The notes under the pieces: model-generated
Told to the model about the DNA's origin: nothing
Database searches by the model: none
What the model saw: the letters and a program-made list of their open reading frames with translations, nothing else
Assembly: GCA_946478865.1 (NCBI GenBank)
Contig: CAMLDO010000013.1
Location: 1 to 61,360 of the forward strand
Length of the DNA stretch: 61,360 nucleotides
Reading direction: 5' to 3'
Origin: an uncultured Methylobacillus sp.
GTDB lineage: Bacteria > Pseudomonadota > Gammaproteobacteria > Burkholderiales > Methylophilaceae
Shown here: in pieces, positions 38,516-46,732 of the stretch
Numbering within the stretch: the stretch's first letter is position 1
Layout: the number at the start of each line of letters is the position of its first letter
Translations under genes and position numbers: made by a program

Positions 38516-41353
38516 ATGACCCGCCCTGACATGCAAGACATCCTGATCGCTGCCGAGCGGCTCGCCAATGGCGAGCTTGCGGCGCGTACCGGCGTACCCC
38601 ACGACGAGAGCGATGCAGGGCGCCTCGCTCTCGCTCTCGACTCGGTCGCCGACAACATCCAGGCGCACCGCCGCCATATCGAACAGCTCACCCGCCAGCA
38701 TCGCCGCAGCCTGCGCGCTCACCATGTGCTGAGCGCAAGCAACCGCGCCCTGCTTCGGGCCGAGGAAGAACAGGACGAACTGCAGGAGGTGTGCCGACTC
38801 ATCGTGGAAGTCGGCAACTATCCCTTCGCCTGGATCGGCTACGCGGAGCAGGACGAGCAAAAAACGCTACGCCCGATGGCGCACTATGGACTGCCCGGCA
38901 CACATCTGTATGAGGATGGAATGACCTGGGACGACAGAGGCACCGGCATGGGTGCCGCCGGCATGACCATCCGTAGCGGAGAAGCCATATTGATCCGCGA
39001 TGCCCAACATGACACGCGCATGGAACCCTGGTGGGAAACCATTCGCCAGCACAACCTGACGACCGTACTGGCTCTGCCGTTGCAACTGGACGACGATGTG
39101 CGCGGCGTACTGGTCATCTGGTCTGCCGAAGCGGATGCCTTCGACCAGGAAGAAATCAAGCTGCTGACCGAAACCGGCGACGATCTGACCTTTGCCGTGC
39201 GCATCGTGCGTGCACGCCAGCGGCAGCAGCAGATGGAAGCGGCCTTCCGTCGCGTCAGTCACCAGAACGCGCTGATCCTGCAAGCCGCCGCAGAAGGTAT
39301 TTACGTGGTGGATAACACCGGCACCATTCAGTTCGTAAATCCGGCCGCCACAGTCATGCTCGGCTATACCGAATCCGAGCTGCTCGGGCAGAACTCGCAC
39401 CACACGATTCACCATACCCGCGCCAATGGCCAGCCCTACCCGATCGAAGACTGCCCCGTCTCCGCCGCCATCACCATGGGCAGTACGATCCGGCGCGTTC
39501 AGGAAGTCTTCTGGCGCAAGGACGGGACGCCCATTCAGGTCGAGGTTTCCAGCACGCCGATCATGGATCAGGGCGAATTGCTGGGCGCGGTAGTAATGGT
39601 CACGGATATCAGCGAACGCGCACGCTACATGGCGCAGATCGAGCGCAAATCCAATTTCGACGATCTGACCGGCCTGCCCAACCGCAACCTGCTCAACGAC
39701 CGTCTGCGGCAGGCCATCGACCGCAGCCGTCAGGACAAGTCCCTGCTCGCGATCCTCGTGATCAACCTCAACCACTTCCGCAACATCATCGACAGCCTGG
39801 GCCACGCCAGTGGCGATGAAGTCCTGCACGCCGTGGCCCAGCGGCTCACGGCACTCGAAGGCGAAACCGACACTCTGGCACGAGCTGGCGGCGATGAATT
39901 CGTATGGTCTATCGAAATCCGCAACGAGGATCAGGCCGCGATGGCAGCGCGTAATGCACTCGAAGCCCTCACCGAGCCGCTCCAGATTGCCGGACGCGAG
40001 GTTTTCATCAGCGCCAGCATCGGCATCGGCATCTATCCGCGCGACGGCGAAGACGGCGACACCTTGCTGAAGAATGCGACCACAGCGATGCATCGCGCCA
40101 AGAAGATGGTGGACCAGCGCTACAACTTCTATGCCACCGAAATGAATGCCCGCTCGCTGGAGCGGCTGGATATGGAAAACGCGCTGCGGCGCGCGCTCGA
40201 CAACGAGGAATTGATACTGTATTACCAGCCCCAGGTCGACCTCACGACCGGCGAGGTAATCGGTGCCGAAACACTGGTACGCTGGCGTCATCCGCAACGC
40301 GGCATGGTCCCGCCGAACGAATTCGTGCCGCTTGCGGAAGTGACCGGCATGATCGTCCCCATCGGCGAATGGGTGCTGCGCACCGCCTGCACGCAGAACC
40401 GGAAATGGCAGGAAGCCGGGCTGCCGCCGATTACGGTGGCGGTCAATATTTCGGCTCGCCAACTGGATGCCTACGACATCGCCTGGCTCGCCGACCAGGT
40501 ACTGTCGGAAACCGGCCTGGACCCGCGCTACCTGGAGCTTGAACTGACCGAAAGCATGATCATGTCGGACCCCGATGCCTTCATCAAGTCCACGCGGCGG
40601 CTCAAGGAAATGGGCGCGTCACTCTCCGTGGACGACTTCGGCACCGGCTACTCGTCGCTCAACCATCTCAAGCGTTTCGCGATCAATCGCCTCAAGATAG
40701 ACCAGTCCTTTGTGCGCGACATCACCTACGATCCCAATGCGGCCGCGATTACGCTGGCCATCATGGCGCTGGCCCGCAGCCTCAAGATGTACACCATTGC
40801 CGAGGGCGTGGAAACCGCGGCGCAACTGGCCTTCCTCCGCCGACAAGGCTGTAACGAAATTCAAGGCTATTACTTCAGCCGCCCGCTTCCCCCGGCGGAA
40901 TTCGAAGCCCTGCTGCGCGAAGGCCGGCGCCTGGAATTTCCTCTCACCCAGCACAATCCGGACAACCTGCTCGTCGTGGTCGGCGGCGGTCCCGATCTGT
41001 TGAAAAGCTTGCATCAGATACATTGCAATGCCGACAACGCATTGCTCTCGGCAGAAAACTGTATCGACGGCATGAATATGTTGGCGAGCAACGAGGCCGG
41101 CGTGGTGGTAGCGGATGCGCGCGGGTCGCAAACCAATGCGATCGAGTTCCTGTCCAAGGTCAAGGAGATGTATCCGGAAGCGGTGCGCATCGCGGTCGTC
41201 CATGAAGGCGATCTGCCTGCGGTGTCCGAAACTCTCAAGGCAGGGGAAGCCCATATCTTCGTCACCCACCCTTGGGAAATGGACGCGTTGCGAGGCACCA
41301 TCGATATGGCTTTCCGCCATTTTTCGTCGCAGCACTATCGAAGCGGACAATGA
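38516..41353 (+). CDS. GAF-PAS-degenerate GGDEF-EAL protein with degenerate receiver tail
   Basis: 945 residues from the ATG at 38516. Order: helical N-terminus, GAF (about 80-240), PAS (about 255-370), GGDEF (about 385-545), EAL (about 565-805), receiver-like tail (817-945). The GGDEF loop itself is present (458-462), but the metal Asp is N417 and the guanine-binding Asn is I425. The EAL half keeps its catalytic residues: E585 (reads ETL), NISARQL, ELTES, D706-D707 and EGVET at 763-767. It is therefore probably a c-di-GMP phosphodiesterase, perhaps GTP-tuned. The tail keeps an Asp (867) but lacks the acidic pocket and has His918 where Lys is expected. Confidence 0.88.
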   Translation: MTRPDMQDILIAAERLANGELAARTGVPHDESDAGRLALALDSVADNIQAHRRHIEQLTRQHRRSLRAHHVLSASNRALLRAEEEQDELQEVCRLIVEVGNYPFAWIGYAEQDEQKTLRPMAHYGLPGTHLYEDGMTWDDRGTGMGAAGMTIRSGEAILIRDAQHDTRMEPWWETIRQHNLTTVLALPLQLDDDVRGVLVIWSAEADAFDQEEIKLLTETGDDLTFAVRIVRARQRQQQMEAAFRRVSHQNALILQAAAEGIYVVDNTGTIQFVNPAATVMLGYTESELLGQNSHHTIHHTRANGQPYPIEDCPVSAAITMGSTIRRVQEVFWRKDGTPIQVEVSSTPIMDQGELLGAVVMVTDISERARYMAQIERKSNFDDLTGLPNRNLLNDRLRQAIDRSRQDKSLLAILVINLNHFRNIIDSLGHASGDEVLHAVAQRLTALEGETDTLARAGGDEFVWSIEIRNEDQAAMAARNALEALTEPLQIAGREVFISASIGIGIYPRDGEDGDTLLKNATTAMHRAKKMVDQRYNFYATEMNARSLERLDMENALRRALDNEELILYYQPQVDLTTGEVIGAETLVRWRHPQRGMVPPNEFVPLAEVTGMIVPIGEWVLRTACTQNRKWQEAGLPPITVAVNISARQLDAYDIAWLADQVLSETGLDPRYLELELTESMIMSDPDAFIKSTRRLKEMGASLSVDDFGTGYSSLNHLKRFAINRLKIDQSFVRDITYDPNAAAITLAIMALARSLKMYTIAEGVETAAQLAFLRRQGCNEIQGYYFSRPLPPAEFEALLREGRRLEFPLTQHNPDNLLVVVGGGPDLLKSLHQIHCNADNALLSAENCIDGMNMLASNEAGVVVADARGSQTNAIEFLSKVKEMYPEAVRIAVVHEGDLPAVSETLKAGEAHIFVTHPWEMDALRGTIDMAFRHFSSQHYRSGQ

Positions 41354-41364
41354 AAGGATTGCAT

Positions 41365-41784
41365 ATGAGTGCCTCCAGCCCACGCATACTGATTGTCGAT
41401 GACGATACGCGCAACGTACGGGTACTCGAAGCGATGCTGCGTGCCGAAAAATACGCGACCATGGCCGCGCACAATGGCCAGGAAGCGCTCAACCTCGCGA
41501 TGGAACATCTGCCTGAGCTGATTCTGCTCGATGTCATGATGCCCGACATGAACGGCTTCGAAGTGATCGAAAAACTCAAGGCGGATTCGGCCACGATGCG
41601 TATTCCCGTCATCATGATCACCGCGCTGGACGACCGGGAATCCCGCCTGTACGCCCTCCAGGCTGGCGCGGACGAGTTCATCACAAAACCGGTGGACCGT
41701 ATTGAGCTCAGCGTGCGCGTCAAGAACCTGCTGGCATTGCGCTGCTACCGGCAGCAGCAGTCCGAAAACCGGCCGCAGCCCTGA
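41365..41784 (+). CDS. Single-domain response regulator
   Basis: 139 residues from the ATG at 41365, preceded by AAAGGA; an ATG at 41350 overlapping the previous stop is the alternative. Receiver domain complete: IVDDDTRN, Asp56 (LILLDVMMPDMNG), ITALDDRE and Lys-Pro in ITKPVDR. The last 20 residues are a basic/Gln-rich tail. It is the last gene of the chemosensory operon. It resembles the PleD-type receiver half but carries no output domain. Confidence 0.88.
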   Translation: MSASSPRILIVDDDTRNVRVLEAMLRAEKYATMAAHNGQEALNLAMEHLPELILLDVMMPDMNGFEVIEKLKADSATMRIPVIMITALDDRESRLYALQAGADEFITKPVDRIELSVRVKNLLALRCYRQQQSENRPQP

Positions 41785-41849
41785 TCGGCATCTGTCCTGC
41801 CACCTGAGAAAGTCGTGCAACGGCGTCCGCGAAACGCCGCGGTGTACGC

Positions 41850-41855
41850 TATAAT
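41850..41855 (+). promoter_or_regulatory. Possible -10 element upstream of surE
   Basis: A perfect TATAAT, with a TG three bases before it, lies about 150 bases upstream of surE. The -35 region is poor. A GGCG/CGCC hairpin just before it (41821-41838) may end the preceding transcript. Confidence 0.35.
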
Positions 41856-41888
41856 CCCGAGGGTCCGCTTCACCAGAATTTACATAAG

Positions 41889-42002
41889 ATGCGCCTGAAC
41901 TCAACCGGGATGGATGTTCGCAACCGCACAACCGCCTACCGATCTTTTCCGATTTCGATAGCCGCCTTCGCCGCCTCGGCCCGGCATTCCGGGGGAAACT
42001 GA
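41889..42002 (+). CDS. Possible 37-residue leader ORF overlapping surE
   Basis: An ATG about 34 bases after the TATAAT opens a 37-codon frame whose TGA overlaps the surE ATG by one base (TGATG). The peptide is rich in Arg, Ser and Ala and is not recognised. There is no strong ribosome site. The overlap with surE is the only argument for it. Confidence 0.25.
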   Translation: MRLNSTGMDVRNRTTAYRSFPISIAAFAASARHSGGN

Positions 42003-42745
42003 TGCGTATCCTGCTTTCCAACGACGACGGTTACTTCGCTCCCGGACTGGCCGCCCTGGCCAAAGCACTCGCTCCCCTTGCAGATATCACCGTGGTCGCG
42101 CCCGAGCGCAACCGCAGCGGCGCCAGCAACTCGCTGACTCTCGATCGCCCGCTCTCGGTACGCAAGGCCGCCAACGGCTTCTACTTCGTCAACGGTACCC
42201 CTACCGACTGCGTCCACCTCGCTGTCACCGGCTTGCTGGATGACATGCCCGACATGGTGATTTCCGGCATCAACGACGGCGCCAACATGGGCGACGACAC
42301 CATCTATTCCGGCACCGTCGCGGCTGCGATGGAAGGCTACCTGCTGGGCCTGCCCTCGATGGCGGTTTCCATGTCCCGGCATCAGCCGCAATATTTCGAC
42401 ACGGCCGCCCAGGTGGTGGTGGAAATGGTCAAGCGCTTCCAGGAAAACGCCTTCCCGCCGCCGGTGCTGCTCAATATCAATGTGCCGGATGTCCCTTTCG
42501 ATCAGATCAAGGGCATGAAAGTCGTGCGCCTCGGCAAACGCCACAAGGCCGAGCCGGTAGTCAAATGGGTCACGCCGCGCGGCGAGACCGTGTACTGGGT
42601 CGGCGCTGCTGGGTCCGCACAGGATGCCGGCGAAGGCACCGACTTTCATGCGGCCGAACACGGCATGGTATCGATCACGCCATTGCAGATCGACCTCACG
42701 CAATACGCGCAACTCGATGCGCTGACTGGCTGGCTGGGTTTATGA
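42002..42745 (+). CDS. surE: 5'/3'-nucleotidase SurE
   Basis: 247 residues, starting after a GGGGG ribosome site. The metal site is [15 protein letters not shown] at the N-terminus, with further family segments [19 protein letters not shown] and [20 protein letters not shown]. It is a stationary-phase nucleotidase/phosphatase. It overlaps pcm by 4 bases, the usual surE-pcm arrangement. Confidence 0.96.
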   Translation: MRILLSNDDGYFAPGLAALAKALAPLADITVVAPERNRSGASNSLTLDRPLSVRKAANGFYFVNGTPTDCVHLAVTGLLDDMPDMVISGINDGANMGDDTIYSGTVAAAMEGYLLGLPSMAVSMSRHQPQYFDTAAQVVVEMVKRFQENAFPPPVLLNINVPDVPFDQIKGMKVVRLGKRHKAEPVVKWVTPRGETVYWVGAAGSAQDAGEGTDFHAAEHGMVSITPLQIDLTQYAQLDALTGWLGL

Positions 42746-43398
42746 GTTCAACGCTGCACGGTATCGGCATGACCTCGCAACGCACGCGCGACCGCATGGT
42801 GCAGCGCCTGCGCGAGCAAGGCATCAAGGACGAGGTGGTGCTGGGCGCGATGAATGCCATTCCGCGCCATATTTTCGTGGACGAAGCGCTCTCGATCCGT
42901 GCCTACGAGGATGTTTCCCTGCCTATCGGTTACGGCCAGACCATCTCCCAGCCGTACATCGTCGCACGCATGACCGAAATCCTGCGTTGCGGCCGTCCGT
43001 TGGGCCGCGTGCTGGAAATCGGCACCGGCTGCGGTTACCAGACCGCCGTGCTGTCGAAAGTGGCGCAGGAAGTCTATTCGGTCGAGCGCATCAGCCCGCT
43101 GCTCATGAAGGCACGCGCCAACCTGCGCGAACTGCGTACCCGCAATGTCAAGGTCAAGCACGCGGACGGGCATTACGGCCTGTCCGACATGGCCCCGTTC
43201 GACGGCATTATCGTGACTGCCGGGGCGACGCATATTCCCAACGAACTGCTGGATCAGCTCGCCATCGGCGGACGCATGGTGATTCCGGTCGGCACCCAGG
43301 AACAGACGCTGGTACTGGTCGAGCGCCTGCCGGAGGAATTCCGCCAGACCAAGCTGGAAGCGGTGAAATTCGTGCCGTTGCTCGGAGGAACAAGTTGA
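42742..43398 (+). CDS. pcm: Protein-L-isoaspartate O-methyltransferase
   Basis: 218 residues from the ATG at 42742. The SAM motif is [16 protein letters not shown] and the substrate region [27 protein letters not shown] is typical of PCMT. It repairs isoaspartyl residues in aged proteins. It overlaps surE by 4 bases, and its stop shares bases with the TTG start of nlpD. Confidence 0.95.
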   Translation: MSSTLHGIGMTSQRTRDRMVQRLREQGIKDEVVLGAMNAIPRHIFVDEALSIRAYEDVSLPIGYGQTISQPYIVARMTEILRCGRPLGRVLEIGTGCGYQTAVLSKVAQEVYSVERISPLLMKARANLRELRTRNVKVKHADGHYGLSDMAPFDGIIVTAGATHIPNELLDQLAIGGRMVIPVGTQEQTLVLVERLPEEFRQTKLEAVKFVPLLGGTS

Positions 43399-44468
43399 AG
43401 TTTTACCCCTGGATTATCATCCTGTTGCTGGCGGGTTGCGCCACGGCACCACAAACCTCCGCTCCGGTCATCGAACGCGCCCCCGTCCCTTCCAAGAAAA
43501 CCCAGCCTGCACCTGCCGGAAAGAAAGCGGTCACCTCCGAAAAGGACTGGCGTCCGGACACGTATACCGTCAAGAAGGGCGACACGCTGTACAGTCTGGG
43601 CCTGGAATTCGGCTACGACCACAAGGAAATCGCGCAGTGGAACAACATTCCGCCGCCCTATCGCATCTATGTGGGGCAGGTGCTGAAGCTCAAGGACCCG
43701 AAGGCCGCCATGGCCCCTTCCGCCGTTCAGCCGGCTCCGGCAGCTCCTGTCGATAGCGATGCAGCCGTCGCCACGCCACTCAAGATGGAATCAGCTCCGG
43801 TCGCCCGTCCGCTCGATGGTAGCGCTCCCGCCCCGGAAGCCGCTCCTGTCGTCAAATCCGATGTAATCCCGGTGCTGACCGAGCCCAAGGCGATCAAGGA
43901 GCCCTACAGCGCCAAGGCGATGACGGTCGAACCTGCGCCCAAGACCACCACGGCAAAACCGGCTGCGCCTGCCGCGCAGGAAAAAAAGACTGTCGCCGAA
44001 GCCGCCAAGGATGCTCCCAAAACTGACACAACTAGCCCGGAAACTGCCAAACCGGAAACCGCCCCGGACAAGCCAGCCGCTCCCGCGGATGACGAAGCCG
44101 TCGACTGGTCCTGGCCGGCCAAGGGCAAGATACTCGCGGGATTCAGCGATGGCGGCAGCAAGGGCATCGACATCGCCGGAGAGCAAGGTCAGGCGGTCCA
44201 TGCCGCAGCGCCGGGCAAGGTGGTCTACAGCGGAACCGGCTTGCGCGGCTACGGCAAACTGATCATCATTAAGCACAACAAGACCTACCTTTCGGCCTAT
44301 GCGCACAACAGCCAGCTTCTCGTGAAGGAAGGTCAGGCGATCGCCAAGGGGCAGAAAATCGCGGAGATGGGCAACAGCGATACGGATCGAGTCAAACTGC
44401 ACTTCGAGATTCGCCGGCTGGGCCGTCCGGTCGATCCGGAAAGATATTTGCCGGAAGGATCGAATTAA
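43395..44468 (+). CDS. nlpD: LysM-M23 lipoprotein NlpD
   Basis: 357 residues from a TTG at 43395; the GGAGGAA just upstream and the lipobox that follows (LLLAGC, Cys near residue 14) fix this start. LysM domain at about 55-103 ([18 protein letters not shown]), a long Ala/Pro/Lys-rich linker (about 108-245), then a C-terminal M23 domain. The M23 domain has KGIDIAG without the metal His, as in NlpD proteins that activate amidases instead of cutting peptidoglycan. Role: septal amidase activation during cell separation. Confidence 0.92.
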   Translation: MKFYPWIIILLLAGCATAPQTSAPVIERAPVPSKKTQPAPAGKKAVTSEKDWRPDTYTVKKGDTLYSLGLEFGYDHKEIAQWNNIPPPYRIYVGQVLKLKDPKAAMAPSAVQPAPAAPVDSDAAVATPLKMESAPVARPLDGSAPAPEAAPVVKSDVIPVLTEPKAIKEPYSAKAMTVEPAPKTTTAKPAAPAAQEKKTVAEAAKDAPKTDTTSPETAKPETAPDKPAAPADDEAVDWSWPAKGKILAGFSDGGSKGIDIAGEQGQAVHAAAPGKVVYSGTGLRGYGKLIIIKHNKTYLSAYAHNSQLLVKEGQAIAKGQKIAEMGNSDTDRVKLHFEIRRLGRPVDPERYLPEGSN

Positions 44469-44492
44469 CCATCGCAATCTGGGGGAGAAAGC

Positions 44493-44861
44493 ATGGCAAG
44501 ACGCGTTATCAAGAAGAAGGAAGAGATCGCCAAGGGCAGTCCGGAATCGCTCATGAACATCCTCAAGGCAGGAGCGATGTTTGTGCTGGTCGTGCTGGGC
44601 ATCATCGGCGTGGCGGTATCGGTATTCTCGGAAGGCGGCTGGCTCGGCATCTTCTTCGACAAGCTGACCAACCTGGATACCGACCTGCTGGTCATCGTGC
44701 CGCTCGTGCTGATCGTTCTCTACGTCGTCAAGGTGTGGTTCGAGAAGACCACAGGCAAGAGTTCGGCAGAGGTCATGGGCAATATGGCTCTGTTTATCAT
44801 GATGGCATTCGGCCTGTTCTTCCTCTACCGCCTGCTCACTCTCGGTTCATTCACAGGCTGA
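44493..44861 (+). CDS. Small membrane protein of unknown function
   Basis: 122 residues with a basic N-terminus (MARRVIKKKEE) and three hydrophobic spans (about 26-45, 66-82 and 98-115). It has a good ribosome site (GGGGGAGAA). It sits where rpoS follows nlpD in many proteobacteria. The family is not recognised. Confidence 0.75.
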   Translation: MARRVIKKKEEIAKGSPESLMNILKAGAMFVLVVLGIIGVAVSVFSEGGWLGIFFDKLTNLDTDLLVIVPLVLIVLYVVKVWFEKTTGKSSAEVMGNMALFIMMAFGLFFLYRLLTLGSFTG

Positions 44862-44883
44862 TTTATCGCGTTGCCATACAAAA

Positions 44884-44910
44884 AAATCGGGCGCTTGAAG
44901 CGCCCGATTT
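44884..44910. terminator. Bidirectional intrinsic terminator
   Basis: A 12-bp perfect stem (AAATCGGGCGCT with its complement, 3-base loop). The T run is strong on the minus strand (for the thioredoxin gene) and weaker on the plus strand. Confidence 0.88.
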
Positions 44911-44931
44911 CATTTACGGTAAAACAGATAA

Positions 44932-45309
44932 TCAACCGGCCTTTTGCTGGTCGGCGTAATACTCGCGTACCGTCGTCATGTCGTAGTTACGAGCCCAGGT
45001 AATGATTTCTTCCAGCGCCGGAGCACCGAGCTCGCCCACCTGTGCGAGCAGGCCGGCCTGTTCGCGCACCACGAGAATGCCGGGAATCTTCTCGACGTTG
45101 AAGTATTCGGCGATCTCGTTGTCAGTCTCAGTGTTGACCATGCCGAACACGATGTCCGGATGGTTCTCGGCCACCTGCTTGAAAGTTTCGCTGAAAGTCA
45201 GGCAGGGATCGCACCACGGCGCCCAGAAGTCCACGATGACCATCTCGTTGTTCTCGATGGTTTCCTTGAAGTTGGCTTTGGTGAGTTCTACAACGGCCAT
45301 GTGCTGCAT
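44932..45309 (-). CDS. Thioredoxin-family protein with WCDPC active site
   Basis: 125 residues (122 if it starts at the second ATG, 45300). Thioredoxin fold with VIVDFWAPWCDPC and the cis-Pro in KIPGILVV. The active site has Asp where thioredoxin has Gly (CGPC to CDPC), which should change redox potential or partner choice. There is no signal peptide, so it is cytoplasmic. It is the last gene of a minus-strand run of redox genes. Confidence 0.88.
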   Translation of the reverse strand: MQHMAVVELTKANFKETIENNEMVIVDFWAPWCDPCLTFSETFKQVAENHPDIVFGMVNTETDNEIAEYFNVEKIPGILVVREQAGLLAQVGELGAPALEEIITWARNYDMTTVREYYADQQKAG

Positions 45310-45339
45310 CCCGGTTGAGTCATTGAAAACGGCATTCTA

Positions 45340-45939
45340 TCAGATGACGGGCTTGTCCCACGCGCCCGCGAAAAACAGCTCGCCCAGTTCACGGCGCTTG
45401 CGCGGCGCGATTTCGCGTTCGCGTACCTCGTCGCTGAAAGTAGCCGGGTCGGCCGGGTAGCCAACCGCAATCATGGACATCGGAATGTATTGCTCCGGCA
45501 CGCCGAATTCGCTGCGCGCCTTGTCCGCATCGAAACCACCCATCTGGTGCGCCATGAGGCCCATCGCCTCGGCCTGCAGGCACAGGTTTTCGGCAGCCGC
45601 GCCGGTATCGTACTGCCCCCAACGGTTGGGCTTGCCGTTGTGGTTGAACAGAGTATCCGCGGTGACCAGCAGCAGTACCTGCGCATTTTTCACCCAGTCC
45701 TGGTTGCCGGGTACCAGGCACTCGAAGGCACGCTGCCATCCGGCTGCATCCTCGCTGCGATTCCATACTACGAAGCGCCACGGCTGGTCACCAAAGCACG
45801 AAGGCGCCCAACGCGCAGCTTCGAGCAGTGAAATCACCTGTTCACGCGAAACGGATTTGTTTACGTCGTAAGCACGTCCGCTCCAGCGCGCGGCCAGCAA
45901 ATCATGGATGGGAGCCTGGGTGATGGCGGGTTTCTTCAT
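45340..45939 (-). CDS. Nitroreductase-family FMN oxidoreductase
   Basis: 199 residues with the nitroreductase fold markers: an N-terminal ARWSGRAYD, a central AARWAPSCFGDQPWRFVVW and a C-terminal EREIAPRKRRELGE. These enzymes bind FMN and reduce nitro, quinone or other acceptors with NAD(P)H. The substrate is unknown. It lies 60 bases downstream of mocA on the same strand. Confidence 0.87.
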   Translation of the reverse strand: MKKPAITQAPIHDLLAARWSGRAYDVNKSVSREQVISLLEAARWAPSCFGDQPWRFVVWNRSEDAAGWQRAFECLVPGNQDWVKNAQVLLLVTADTLFNHNGKPNRWGQYDTGAAAENLCLQAEAMGLMAHQMGGFDADKARSEFGVPEQYIPMSMIAVGYPADPATFSDEVREREIAPRKRRELGELFFAGAWDKPVI

Positions 45940-45999
45940 GGTTTCTCCTTGTTATTAATTCCGAGACACAAGCAATTCGCGTGCGCTCGAGACGTATGG

Positions 46000-46605
46000 T
46001 TACAGGGGGCGCCGCAAATCCTCGGGGCTGTCGATATCGTAAAGAATGCCCGGATTGTCGGTTTCGATGGGATGCAGCCATTCCGCATCGCGCACCAGAA
46101 TCCGGCGCGCGCCGGTATCGCCCTCCAGCGCCAGCAAATCCTCCAGGTAATGCGCCGAAAATCCCACCGGATGGCCGCGCTTGCCGTGAAAATAGGGAGC
46201 TGCAAGCAGCGCCCCGCCAGCAATGGCCGAGCCGACAGTGGCAATCACCTCGGGTGGAACCGCCGGCATGTCTGCGAGACCTACCAGCCAGCCGGCGGCT
46301 TGCAAATGCGCGGATACGCCTTCAACAAGGCTGGCGGACATGCCGAGGTCGGAATCCGGACAGGGCTGCCAATGGATGCGCGCCGCACGCTCGGGCCCTA
46401 GCGCCTGCGCCACTGCATCTTGCAACCGTTCGCTGTCTTCGCGCACGACCACCGTCACCTGATTGAAGGTCTGCAGCCATGGCAACAAGCTGCGCGCGGC
46501 CAATGGCATGGCCTCCTGGCCCTGGCCTAGCGAATGCAGCAGCTTGTCCGTGCCGAAACGGCGGGATGAGCCGGCTGCGAGAACGATGGCGGCGATATGG
46601 TGCAT
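46000..46605 (-). CDS. mocA: Molybdenum cofactor cytidylyltransferase, MocA-like
   Basis: 201 residues from the ATG at 46605, chosen because the nucleotidyltransferase signature IVLAAGSSRRFGTDK begins 7 residues in. Other family segments are LVGLADMPAVPPEVI and GKRGHPVGFSAHY. MocA makes the cytosine dinucleotide form of the molybdenum cofactor used by xanthine-oxidase-family enzymes, which fits the adjacent IorAB-type genes and XdhC. Confidence 0.86.
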   Translation of the reverse strand: MHHIAAIVLAAGSSRRFGTDKLLHSLGQGQEAMPLAARSLLPWLQTFNQVTVVVREDSERLQDAVAQALGPERAARIHWQPCPDSDLGMSASLVEGVSAHLQAAGWLVGLADMPAVPPEVIATVGSAIAGGALLAAPYFHGKRGHPVGFSAHYLEDLLALEGDTGARRILVRDAEWLHPIETDNPGILYDIDSPEDLRRPL

Positions 46606-46681
46606 GAGCGTCTGATCAGATTGGCGAAGCGAAAACGAGTCCGCCGAAACCGGCGGGATACCGATCATTGTCCACAAGGAA

Positions 46682-46725
46682 CCGGGCGGCTGCAATCCAT
46701 GCACCGCCCGGCATGCACCGGTGCA
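46682..46725 (-). repeat. Adjacent hairpins between the IorB-like gene and mocA
   Basis: CCGGGCGG (46682-46689) pairs with CCGCCCGG (46704-46711), and inside the loop TGCA pairs with TGCA. Next to it is the 12-base palindrome TGCACCGGTGCA (46714-46725). On the minus strand the larger hairpin is followed by TTCCTTGT, so it may be a weak terminator or an mRNA-stabilising element. Confidence 0.5.
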
Positions 46726-46732
46726 GCTTTTA

